From positions 1-11,992 of the forward strand of contig JAOZSN010000084.1 of assembly GCA_029939635.1 (NCBI GenBank): a DNA stretch of 11,992 nucleotides, written 5' to 3'. Both the position numbers and the translations under genes were made by a program. Below the pieces are notes generated by a model. It saw only the letters and a list, made by a program, of their open reading frames with translations, had not been told where the DNA came from and did no database searches. This DNA comes from Deltaproteobacteria bacterium. GTDB lineage: Bacteria > Desulfobacterota > Desulfobulbia > Desulfobulbales > SURF-16. Shown one piece after another: positions 1-7,124 of the stretch (positions are counted from its first letter, which is position 1; each line of letters begins with the position of its first letter).

Positions 1-9
1 ATGTTCCAT
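1..9 (-). CDS. atpB: Start of ATP synthase F0 subunit a (partial, cut by window edge)
   Basis: Only the first three codons (Met-Glu-His) are present. They begin 15 bases after the atpI stop codon, on the same strand. A good Shine-Dalgarno sequence (AGGAG, about 16-20) sits just upstream of the ATG. The name rests on context: in proteobacteria atpZ and atpI are normally followed by atpB, which encodes the proton-channel subunit a of the membrane F0 sector. The protein itself cannot be checked here. Confidence 0.5.
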
Positions 10-24
10 TTCTCTCTCCTATGC

Positions 25-450
25 TTACTCAGCTGCTGAAAAATATTGTTTTGCCACACTGGCAACGGTGAAAAAAATACTGATAACCACCGTTGATAGA
101 CCCACAATCAGCGCTATGGGCTGAGCAAATTGATTTCTAATAATGACGTACAGAACCAGGGCTAATGCTGCCAGACGGATATAATACTTAAGATAGTATT
201 TAGCCTTGGCAACTTTCTCCTTGCCGTCTCCCTGCAAGGCTCCTTGTAAAAAGGTAACCAGATCCCGCTTCATAAAAAAATAACTGGTGTTAGCAATAAG
301 ACCGCCTAAAAGGATACTGAAGGCTAGATAGATATTGTCCAGCACAAACCAAGTACCAATGGTGGTGGTGATAAGCACCAGCCAGCTGGATATTTCCATC
401 CTGTGCAGGGGGAAGTCCATTTCATGGGTAAGGTTGCTGGTGTGATCCAT
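25..450 (-). CDS. atpI: ATP synthase I-type membrane protein (AtpI-like)
   Basis: A 141-residue integral membrane protein with four predicted helices (about residues 22-36, 40-58, 91-105 and 110-133) separated by a basic cytoplasmic loop (KRDL, then a Lys-rich stretch near 77-88). Length, topology and position between atpZ and atpB match the ATP synthase I chain family, thought to help assemble the c-ring and to act in Mg2+/Ca2+ handling for the F1F0 enzyme. The family is very divergent, so the call leans on topology and neighbours. The start is supported by a GGAAGGA Shine-Dalgarno sequence ten bases upstream, inside the end of atpZ. Only three bases separate it from the atpZ stop, so the two are probably translationally coupled. 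Confidence 0.75.
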   Translation of the reverse strand: MDHTSNLTHEMDFPLHRMEISSWLVLITTTIGTWFVLDNIYLAFSILLGGLIANTSYFFMKRDLVTFLQGALQGDGKEKVAKAKYYLKYYIRLAALALVLYVIIRNQFAQPIALIVGLSTVVISIFFTVASVAKQYFSAAE

Positions 451-453
451 CTT

Positions 454-678
454 TTATAAATCCTTCCTTTTGCTCATTGCATAAATATTCTTAAAGCCAG
501 CGACAATACCAAGGGCTAAAAATATCATGGTGAACCAAGGCGATGTCCGATCATCAAAAACCCGATGATCCAAAAAACGGCCAATTGCCAGACCAATAAC
601 AACACACCCAGCCACGGTAAAGCCAAGGGTGCTAAAGTCGGTCAATAACTTCAGAGCTTCTTTACGATTATTGGACAT
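454..678 (-). CDS. atpZ: AtpZ/AtpI-family small F1F0-ATPase accessory protein
   Basis: A 74-residue protein counted from the ATG at 678, with two membrane helices (about residues 16-35 and 48-65), a glycine-rich first helix ending in the family-like GRFLD, and a basic C-terminus (SKRKDL). These features match the small AtpZ-type F0F1-ATPase subunits encoded first in many atp operons. AtpZ and AtpI are proposed to work together in ion supply or c-ring assembly. Start choice is uncertain: the ATG has no clear Shine-Dalgarno sequence, whereas an in-frame TTG five codons upstream (693) has AGGA ten bases before it and would give 79 residues. The downstream gene overlaps its signals with the end of this one. 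Confidence 0.75.
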   Translation of the reverse strand: MSNNRKEALKLLTDFSTLGFTVAGCVVIGLAIGRFLDHRVFDDRTSPWFTMIFLALGIVAGFKNIYAMSKRKDL

Positions 679-726
679 AGGTAGCACTACCAATATAAGG
701 AAATCCTGAAGTTAATTAGATTGAAG

Positions 727-755
727 GAATTAGCATACAAATATTCTAAAGTCAA
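727..755 (-). promoter_or_regulatory. Possible sigma-70 promoter for the atp operon
   Basis: Reading the minus strand, TTGACT (755-750) is followed after 17 bases by a poor -10, TAATTC (732-727), with an upstream TG in the extended -10 position. The predicted start near 720 would leave a short leader before atpZ. The -35 is strong and the -10 weak. The atp genes may equally be read through from hemL. Confidence 0.35.
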
Positions 756-770
756 CGGCTTTGAGCCTTG
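753..770 (-). terminator. Weak hairpin after hemL
   Basis: A short imperfect stem just past the hemL stop: CAA-C-GGCT / AGCC-TTG with a three-base loop and one bulged C. On the minus strand it is followed by ACTTTAG rather than a run of T, so it would be a poor terminator. It overlaps the possible atp -35 box. Confidence 0.25.
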
Positions 771-772
771 AA

Positions 773-2056
773 CTATAATTTTTTGAATGCCCATTCAGTT
801 TTCTCCAAGGCCTGGCTCAAATCCTCCTCCGAGTGGGCAGCTGAGATAAAAGCGCCCTCAAACTGGGATGGTGCCAGATAGATACCCTGATCCAACATGA
901 GACGGTAATATTTACCGTATGTCTCGGTATCTGCTGTCATGGCAGTCTCAAAGTCAGTGATGGGGCCTTTGGCAAAAAAGGTGGTCATAACTGACCCTTG
1001 CCGGTTGAGGGTGGCCTGCTCCAGATACTTGGTTGCTAAGCCTTGCAGATCACTGGCAAATTTTGCTGCCTTGCTCTCTAGGGCCTCATAGAAGCCTTCT
1101 TTTTGAAGCTCCTTGAGGGTGGCGATACCCGCAGCCATGGCCAGGGGGTTACCTGAGAGGGTGCCAGCCTGGTAGACCGGGCCAGCGGGGGATATCTGTT
1201 CCATGATCTCTTTTTTGCCACCATAGGCACCCACAGGCAGACCACCACCGATTATCTTGCCGAGACAGGTGAGGTCAGGCATGATATTGAACTTGGCCTG
1301 GGCACCGCCATAGCTTACCCTGAAACCAGTGATTACCTCGTCAAAAATAAGGACGATACCTAGTTCTGTGGTGAGCTCCCGTACCTTGGCAATGAATGAT
1401 GGCTCAGGGAGTACCACTCCCATATTTCCTGCTACAGGTTCCATGATAACACAGGCAATATCTAAACTTTGGTCACGGAGTGTTTTTTCAAGTGATTCTA
1501 GATTGTTATATGGGATAGAGATGGTGTTTTTGACAATGTCGTCAGGTACGCCAGGGCTGCCTGGGATGCCCAGGGTAATGACACCTGAACCTGCTTTGAC
1601 CAGGAAGGAGTCGGCATGGCCATGATAACAGCCGTCAAATTTAACCACGGCCTTACGACCGGTATAGCCCCGAGCCAGACGAACGGCACTCATGGTGGCT
1701 TCTGTGCCAGAGCTTACAAATCGAGCCATTTCTACGGATGGGAGAGCATCACAGACCATTTTAGCCAGCTCTACTTCCAATGCTGATGGTGCTCCAAAGC
1801 TAGTACCATTGACCAAGGCCTTTTGGATAGCCTCCACCACGGATGGGTGGTTATGGCCCAGGATCATTGGTCCCCAGGAGCAGACAAAGTCAATATATTC
1901 ATTGCCATCAGCATCATATATCTTGGAGCCAAGTGCCCGTTCAATGAAACGTGGGTCACAGCCCACAGATTTACATGCCCGCACAGGACTGTTGACGCCG
2001 CCGGGGATATATTTTTGTGCTTCAGTAAAGAGTGATGCTGAACGAGAAGTTTCCAT
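773..2056 (-). CDS. hemL: Glutamate-1-semialdehyde 2,1-aminomutase
   Basis: HemL converts glutamate-1-semialdehyde to 5-aminolevulinate, using pyridoxal or pyridoxamine phosphate. This is the second step of the C5 route that feeds haem, sirohaem and corrinoids in the cytoplasm. The 427 residues are full family length. Visible marks: the N-terminal PGGVNSPVRA motif (18-27), SSGTEATMSAVRLARG (115-130) for phosphate binding, YHGHAD (144-149), FDEVITGFR (238-246) with the cofactor-ring aspartate, and the Schiff-base lysine K267 in LGKIIGGG. PVYQAGTLSGNP follows. The ATG start has an AAGGA Shine-Dalgarno sequence six bases upstream and a strong promoter behind it. Downstream, the atp genes follow on the same strand after about 80 bases. 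A sulfate reducer needs tetrapyrroles for sirohaem and cytochromes, which fits the setting. Confidence 0.97.
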   Translation of the reverse strand: METSRSASLFTEAQKYIPGGVNSPVRACKSVGCDPRFIERALGSKIYDADGNEYIDFVCSWGPMILGHNHPSVVEAIQKALVNGTSFGAPSALEVELAKMVCDALPSVEMARFVSSGTEATMSAVRLARGYTGRKAVVKFDGCYHGHADSFLVKAGSGVITLGIPGSPGVPDDIVKNTISIPYNNLESLEKTLRDQSLDIACVIMEPVAGNMGVVLPEPSFIAKVRELTTELGIVLIFDEVITGFRVSYGGAQAKFNIMPDLTCLGKIIGGGLPVGAYGGKKEIMEQISPAGPVYQAGTLSGNPLAMAAGIATLKELQKEGFYEALESKAAKFASDLQGLATKYLEQATLNRQGSVMTTFFAKGPITDFETAMTADTETYGKYYRLMLDQGIYLAPSQFEGAFISAAHSEEDLSQALEKTEWAFKKL

Positions 2057-2096
2057 GGTAAATCCTTGCTGGATAGGGTTTATGGTTAATTTGCGG

Positions 2097-2126
2097 AATA
2101 TAGCATGGCCTTGAGAGGTATGTCAA
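2097..2126 (-). promoter_or_regulatory. Sigma-70 promoter of hemL
   Basis: On the minus strand there is a perfect -35 TTGACA (2126-2121), an 18-base spacer, and a -10 TATATT (2102-2097; five of six consensus bases) preceded by TGC, which makes an extended -10. Transcription would start near 2090 and give a leader of about 33 bases before the hemL ATG. This is the best promoter visible in the window. Confidence 0.75.
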
Positions 2127-2142
2127 AGGCTAACCCACTAAA

Positions 2143-2151
2143 GGGGGGGGG
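2143..2151. repeat. Nine-base homopolymeric G run
   Basis: An uninterrupted run of nine G on the plus strand lies about 17 bases behind the hemL -35 box, in the gap between hemL and the divergent HDOD gene. Runs of this length are prone to slipped-strand length change. It is outside any coding region, so any effect would be on promoter strength. Confidence 0.8.
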
Positions 2152-2325
2152 AGGTCTTAGAACTTTATATGTGGATGCCTAATGATTCATGGACTGAGAT
2201 GTCTTTGTGGAAGAATTTTAAAAATCATTATTACTGCAAAGCATGACGTGTTAAACTAGATATTCCGTAATAAAAAAATGAGTTGTGCATCAATCGTCAA
2301 CCTCTACCCTGTTAGCTAAATTACT
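2152..2325. other. AT-rich intergenic region upstream of the HDOD gene
   Basis: The rest of the 269-base divergent gap is AT-rich, especially 2205-2285. I see no convincing -35/-10 pair for the HDOD gene: the nearest candidates have non-standard spacing or poor hexamers. I see no RNA gene or riboswitch-like structure. Confidence 0.5.
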
Positions 2326-3171
2326 ATGGCCTCCCTCGTTGATCGTTTAAATGCAATAGAAGACCTTCCTACCATTCCTCATACCATGCAGCAGGTGCTT
2401 TCCAGCCTTGATGCCATTGCCACTTCGGCCTCGACCCTGGAGAAAATAATTAAGGATGACCCTGTGTTGACTGCTCAGGTGTTAAAACTGGCAAATTCTC
2501 CGGTCTATGGTGGTGGAGTGGAAATTTCCAGTCTGGCCCGCGCCATTGTCACCTTGGGCCTTGATGAGGTGCGTAATGTGGTCATTGGTCTGTCACTCTC
2601 CGGCATGTTTTGTGATGATCTTGGCTTTTCCGAGTTTGACACTATCGAACTATGGATGCACTCCATCGGCGTGGCTACCTGTGCCAAGATGATTGCCGAG
2701 CGGGTAGACGGCCTGGATGGTGAAGAACTCTTCACTGCCGGTATGCTCCATGATTTAGGGCGTATGCTTTTTTGTCTCTATTTCCCTGACGAGTTGCGTG
2801 ACGTGTTAAACGGGGTCAATGAGCAGACTACCCTGCAGCAATCAGAGGAACGCTATGGCTTAAGTCATGCTGAGATCGGTGCCTATCTGGCTTTTCGCTG
2901 GAAGTTGGGTGATTTTATGGTGCACGTCATCCGCTATCACCATTCGCCCCAGAGCGCTGGAGCCCATGCCAAAGCTGCTTCAGCTATCAACCTGGCCGAT
3001 GCCATTGCCATGCAGTTAGAGATTGGCTGGAAGGGTATCTCTGGAACACCAAAGATTATTGTGCCTAAAATTCTTGGTTTGGATGGTGTTGCAGTGAAGG
3101 AGATTGCCCTGAAGATGCGGGCAGACAAGGACAAGATTTTGGCTGGTTGGAGTAGCGTGATTAGCAGTTAA
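2326..3171 (+). CDS. HDOD-domain signalling protein
   Basis: A 281-residue protein built almost wholly of one HDOD domain, a catalytically doubtful relative of HD/HD-GYP phosphohydrolases found in signal transduction. Typical features are the opening LPTIPHTMQQVLSSL (14-28), the DPVLTAQVLKLANSPVYG block (45-62), LGLDEVRNVV (78-87), LWMHS with H112, LHDLGR with H142-D143, the YGLSHAEIGAYLAFRW block with H181, RYHHSP with H205-H206, and NLADA with D225. So the HD-type metal-ligand residues look retained, but there is no GYP motif. There is no membrane segment, so it should be cytosolic. The substrate or partner is unknown. The ATG at 2326 lacks a clear Shine-Dalgarno sequence, but the domain begins right after it. 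The gene is transcribed away from hemL and converges on mnmG. Confidence 0.88.
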   Translation: MASLVDRLNAIEDLPTIPHTMQQVLSSLDAIATSASTLEKIIKDDPVLTAQVLKLANSPVYGGGVEISSLARAIVTLGLDEVRNVVIGLSLSGMFCDDLGFSEFDTIELWMHSIGVATCAKMIAERVDGLDGEELFTAGMLHDLGRMLFCLYFPDELRDVLNGVNEQTTLQQSEERYGLSHAEIGAYLAFRWKLGDFMVHVIRYHHSPQSAGAHAKAASAINLADAIAMQLEIGWKGISGTPKIIVPKILGLDGVAVKEIALKMRADKDKILAGWSSVISS

Positions 3172-3175
3172 AATG

Positions 3176-3243
3176 CAGTTGCCAGTTGCGGACTCGTCAA
3201 ATAATTGTACTACCGTACAACTGATAACCAGCAACTGTCTTTT
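3176..3243. terminator. Bidirectional nested terminator-like repeat between HDOD gene and mnmG
   Basis: An outer 7-bp stem, CAGTTGC (3176-3182) with GCAACTG (3231-3237), encloses a perfect inner hairpin TTGTAC-TACC-GTACAA (3205-3220). The plus-strand arm is followed by TCTTTT, and the minus-strand arm by GCATTTT. A second CAGTTG (3183-3188) and a second CAACTG (3218-3223) allow alternative pairing. Its place between two convergent stop codons fits a shared terminator. Confidence 0.55.
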
Positions 3244-5113
3244 AAATCTTCCCTTCTTTTTTCAAAAATACCTGTAATACTGAAATCGCTGCTGGGGTTA
3301 TGCCTGAGATGCGTGAGGCATGGCCTAAGGAGCGGGGCTGAATGGCGTTGAGTTTTTCTTTGGCCTCGTTTGATAGCCCTGCCAGTTGTGTGTAGTCGAT
3401 ATCGGCCCCTAGTTCCACGTTTTCCATTTTCTTAAAGCGAGCTACTTGCTCTTCCTGCCTTCTGATATAACCCTCATACTTTACCGTGAGTTGCACTTCA
3501 ATCAGCACAGCGGGGCTGATGGTAAGCTCTATGCCACTTAACTGCGCCAGGTTTTTCAGGGTTATCTCTGGTCTGCGCAGCAGGTCTGCCAGGCTGACCA
3601 TCTGCTTTAAGGGAGCCAGACCATGGTTGGTCAGGCGTTGGTTGGTCTCCTTGGTGGGTTTGACCTTGGTGGAGTTTAGAAAATCCAGGGCTGCTTCGAT
3701 GGCCTGTTTTTTGATGCCGAAGCGGTTAAAACTTTCTTCATCCACCAGGCCTACCTCTCTGCCGATCTCTGTGAGACGCAGGTCAGCATTATCCTCGCGC
3801 AATAAAAGCCTGTATTCTGCCCGTGAGGTGAAGAGGCGATATGGTTCCTTGGTGCCCAGGGTGATAAGATCATCTATGAGTACGCCGATATAGGCCTGAG
3901 AGCGATCCAGAATAAGGGGTTTTTCTGCCCGGCAATAGTGAACAGCATTGATGCCAGCCATGAGCCCTTGGGCAGCAGCCTCCTCGTAGCCAGAGGTACC
4001 GTTGATTTGACCAGCCAGGAAGAGGCCCTTAATTTTTTTTGTCTCCAAAGAGGCGGTAAGTTGGGTTGGTTCGACAAAATCATACTCAATGGCATAGCCT
4101 GGCCGGATTATTTTGACATTTTCCAAGCCCTTGATGGAACGCAGCATGGCAATTTGCACATCTGCCGGTAAGCTGGTGGGGACTCCATTAGGGTAAATTT
4201 CCACTGTATCCAGCCCTTCAGGCTCTAAGAAGATCTGGTGGCGATCCTTTTCTGGGAAGCGCATGATTTTGTCTTCAATGGAGGGACAGTAGCGTGCACC
4301 AATTCCCTCAATAATGCCGGTATACATGGGAGAGCGGTCAGTGCCGGCCCTGATTATTTCATGGGTGGTGGCGTTGGTGTAGGTGATGTGGCAGGGGCGC
4401 TGCTCTAAGGCAGGTTCGCCTGTTGAGGAAAAGGAAAAGAGGTTGGGCGGGGTATCACTGTATTGGGCCTCAAGCTCAGTATAGTCAATACTGTTGGCAT
4501 CGAGACGTGGGGTAGTGCCGGTCTTCATGCGACCCATGCGAAAGCCCAGGTCGCGTAAATTTTGGGGGAGGGAGCGAGAGGGTGCATCTCCCATGCGACC
4601 GGCTGGGAAATTTTTCAGACCGATATGGATGAGACCGTTGAGGAAGGTGCCGGTAACAATGATCACGGTTTGGCAGCTGATCTCTTCCTCCAGGGAGGTG
4701 ACCACACCACAGATACGGCCCTTCTCCACCAGCAAACGATCCACCGCACTTTGACGAATATCAAGGTTCTGTTGATTCTCCAGCACTGATTTCATGCGGA
4801 GGCGATAGAGCAGTCGATCGGCCTGGGCCCGTGATGACCATACTGCAGGACCCTTGCTGGTATTGAGGCGCCGAAACTGGATGCCCGTGGCGTCAATATT
4901 CTTGGCCATCTCGCCACCCAAGGCATCAATCTCTTTGACCAGATGTCCCTTGGCCAGGCCGCCAATAGCGGGGTTGCAGCTCATGGCACCGATGCCATCA
5001 ACATTAAGGACAATGCAGGCGGTTTTGCAGCCCATACGTGCTGCGGCTAGGGCTGCCTCGCAGCCGGCATGGCCGGCACCAATTACTACCACGTCATATT
5101 CATATGTTTTCAT
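3242..5113 (-). CDS. mnmG: tRNA uridine-5-carboxymethylaminomethyl modification enzyme, FAD-dependent
   Basis: MnmG (GidA) works with the GTPase MnmE, FAD, NADH and a methylene-folate to place (carboxymethyl)aminomethyl groups on the wobble U34 of certain tRNAs. The 623 residues match the family length. Visible: the FAD dinucleotide-binding GAGHAG (12-17), catalytic cysteines C46 (in SCNPAIGG) and C276 (in RYCPSIEDK), aligned by motif with C47 and C277 of the E. coli enzyme, GRMKTGTTPRLD (194-205), LAGQINGTSGYEEAAAQGL, and the C-terminal YEGYIRRQ, plus the end domain (LGHASRISGITPAAISVL) that contacts tRNA and MnmE. No mnmE is in the window. The start lies 8 bases after the upstream kinase stop and has only a weak Shine-Dalgarno sequence, suggesting coupling to the kinases. 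An mnmG behind two hybrid kinases is unusual. Confidence 0.97.
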   Translation of the reverse strand: MKTYEYDVVVIGAGHAGCEAALAAARMGCKTACIVLNVDGIGAMSCNPAIGGLAKGHLVKEIDALGGEMAKNIDATGIQFRRLNTSKGPAVWSSRAQADRLLYRLRMKSVLENQQNLDIRQSAVDRLLVEKGRICGVVTSLEEEISCQTVIIVTGTFLNGLIHIGLKNFPAGRMGDAPSRSLPQNLRDLGFRMGRMKTGTTPRLDANSIDYTELEAQYSDTPPNLFSFSSTGEPALEQRPCHITYTNATTHEIIRAGTDRSPMYTGIIEGIGARYCPSIEDKIMRFPEKDRHQIFLEPEGLDTVEIYPNGVPTSLPADVQIAMLRSIKGLENVKIIRPGYAIEYDFVEPTQLTASLETKKIKGLFLAGQINGTSGYEEAAAQGLMAGINAVHYCRAEKPLILDRSQAYIGVLIDDLITLGTKEPYRLFTSRAEYRLLLREDNADLRLTEIGREVGLVDEESFNRFGIKKQAIEAALDFLNSTKVKPTKETNQRLTNHGLAPLKQMVSLADLLRRPEITLKNLAQLSGIELTISPAVLIEVQLTVKYEGYIRRQEEQVARFKKMENVELGADIDYTQLAGLSNEAKEKLNAIQPRSLGHASRISGITPAAISVLQVFLKKEGKI

Positions 5114-5121
5114 AAAAACTT

Positions 5122-7122
5122 CTATACTGGGATTTTATGCAGCCACTTGGTAATCATATCTGCCAACTCTCTGTCTTTAAACGGTTTGGTCAAATAATCA
5201 TCCATGCCGGCCGCTAGGCAGCGTTCACGGTAGCCGGACATGGCATGGGCAGTGGTGGCGATGATGGGAATATGTGTTCCTTGCGGTTCTTTTACTCTGA
5301 TTAAGGCCGTGGCAGAAAACCCATCCATCACTGGCATTTGGATATCCATGAGAACCAGATCAAATTCATCTGGCTCATACATCTCCACGGCTGCCAAGCC
5401 ATGTTCTGCACAGCGTACCTCTAATCCCTCTTGTTCCAGCAGGGCTTCGGCCAGCATGCGGTTAATTTCCTCATCCTCCACCAGCAATATACGGCTACCT
5501 GCTATGCTGATTGAAGGGTTTTGTGGAGCGTTAAAACGTGGCACGGATGGGCTGGATTTTTGTTCTGTTTCAAGGGTGAAGGGGAGAGAAAAGAGAAAGG
5601 CTGTACCAGTTTGTTGACCTTCTCGCAACCGTAATTCACCGCCCATAAGGCTGACCAGCTCGCGGGAAATGGCCAGCCCTAAGCCAGTGCCGATGTGTTT
5701 ACGGGTATATGAGGTGTCATTGAGGGTAAAGGGATGGAAGATCTCTTGTTGTTTGTCTTGGGGGATGCCCGGGCCGCTATCCTGCACCTCAAAATCAAGG
5801 GAAATGGCCCCTGTGCCTGTGGCCTTACCCTGGCTGATAAAAATGCTAATCCCGCCCTGTTGGGTAAATTTGATACCATTAGCCACCAGATGGCTGATAA
5901 CCTGACAGAGGCGGTGGGAGTCGCCCACCACTGTCTTTGGCAGGGCAGGAGAAATGTCAATTTGAAGGTCAAGGCCCTTTAAGTGTGCCTCGGTTTGCAG
6001 GGGGGCCAGGGTGTCTTGGATGGTCTTGGCCAGGATGAATGGGTGTTGCTCAATCTCCAGTTTTTCTGAGCCGATTTTTGCAAAGTCGAGGATATTATTA
6101 ATTACATCAAGCAGCCTGTGGGCTGAGATCTGGATGGTCGTAAGGTATTTTTGTTGGCTGGCATTGGCGTGCTGCATGGCCAGGTCTGTCATACCGATAA
6201 TGCCGTTCATCGGTGTTCTGATTTCATGGGACATATTAGCCAAGAAATATGTTTTGGCTAGAGTTGCCTTTTGGGCCGTATCTCTGGCCTCTTCAAGGTC
6301 ACGAATGGAATCGGAAAGAGATTCTGTTCGTCTGGTTACCTCTTTTTCTAGCTGCAGATTAGTACGGCCCAAGGCCTCACTTCTTTGGCGCAGGGCATCC
6401 CCTAATTGGTTGGAGAGGTAATAGGCCATGGTGAGAGTGACGATGATAAAGCCAAACTCGGAGAGGAAGATATTGTCCAGACCATTTTCCACTAAAATAT
6501 CATTTGTGGCGGTGAGTGAGAATACGCCACAGCAGAAGACTAAGGCATTGATCTCACGGCGTTTTTGGGTGTGGTGTTTTATGTTCCACAGGGCATGGAC
6601 AGGGAGGGTAAGAACAACTCCTATGAGACCGATCCACAACACGCCATACAGGCCGATTCGGCCATGGATGGTGTGAACTACTTCGCCCCAGGGCAGGGTA
6701 TGGCTGCTAATGCCATAGAGGGTGCCGGTGAGGAAGGGGTAGGGGTGGACAATATTAATGAGAAAGAAGATAGCGCAGGCCATGAGCAGGCCGTTCATTA
6801 ACCTGGGGCGCATATTATTGGTAAAGAGCATGATGAGCCAGGCAAAGATGGCCTCAAAAATGATGAGGACAAAGAGCTTCATCTTTACCCAGAAGATCAT
6901 ATCTGCCACATTAGTAGCTTGATAGGCCTGAATGGCGAGGAAGGTATAGCTTAAGGCTGAAATGGTGGTGAGGGCAAAGCAGAGGTGGATATTTTCCTTT
7001 GTCTGTTTATACCAGACAAAGAGAGAGTTTAAAAATGTGAAGATGCTGATACCGCAGGCCCCATAGAGTAGAGCCAGGATGATATGGGGGGGATGGTATG
7101 GCAAAATGAGTTCAGGCAGCAT
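5122..7122 (-). CDS. Hybrid sensor histidine kinase, seven-helix membrane N-terminus, HisKA-HATPase-REC (downstream copy)
   Basis: 666 residues. Seven predicted membrane helices (about 11-38, 46-67, 74-100, 107-124, 157-178, 191-210, 217-238) resemble the 7TM N-terminal domain of histidine kinases; there is no large periplasmic domain. A coiled-coil linker (about 242-290) leads to HisKA with phospho-acceptor H299 in MSHEIRTPMNG, then HATPase_c with N415 in the N box, DSGPGIP (448-454) and GTGLGLAI (478-485). A C-terminal receiver domain has D550, phospho-acceptor D593 in LMDIQMP, T624 and K646 (YLTKPF). It should autophosphorylate in response to a membrane or intracellular cue and pass phosphate to its own receiver. 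The N box reads SHLVANGIKFT, so the usual first Asn is His and the Ala after the key Asn is Gly. The ATG begins two bases after the paralogue's stop, with a GAGGG Shine-Dalgarno sequence in the end of that gene. The signal is unknown. Confidence 0.93.
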   Translation of the reverse strand: MLPELILPYHPPHIILALLYGACGISIFTFLNSLFVWYKQTKENIHLCFALTTISALSYTFLAIQAYQATNVADMIFWVKMKLFVLIIFEAIFAWLIMLFTNNMRPRLMNGLLMACAIFFLINIVHPYPFLTGTLYGISSHTLPWGEVVHTIHGRIGLYGVLWIGLIGVVLTLPVHALWNIKHHTQKRREINALVFCCGVFSLTATNDILVENGLDNIFLSEFGFIIVTLTMAYYLSNQLGDALRQRSEALGRTNLQLEKEVTRRTESLSDSIRDLEEARDTAQKATLAKTYFLANMSHEIRTPMNGIIGMTDLAMQHANASQQKYLTTIQISAHRLLDVINNILDFAKIGSEKLEIEQHPFILAKTIQDTLAPLQTEAHLKGLDLQIDISPALPKTVVGDSHRLCQVISHLVANGIKFTQQGGISIFISQGKATGTGAISLDFEVQDSGPGIPQDKQQEIFHPFTLNDTSYTRKHIGTGLGLAISRELVSLMGGELRLREGQQTGTAFLFSLPFTLETEQKSSPSVPRFNAPQNPSISIAGSRILLVEDEEINRMLAEALLEQEGLEVRCAEHGLAAVEMYEPDEFDLVLMDIQMPVMDGFSATALIRVKEPQGTHIPIIATTAHAMSGYRERCLAAGMDDYLTKPFKDRELADMITKWLHKIPV

Positions 7123-7124
7123 TT

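Noticed and set aside
1329..2114. Several plus-strand frames opposite hemL (98, 140 and 70 residues)
   Set aside because: Antisense shadows of a full-length, strongly conserved enzyme; low-complexity translations without domains or start signals.
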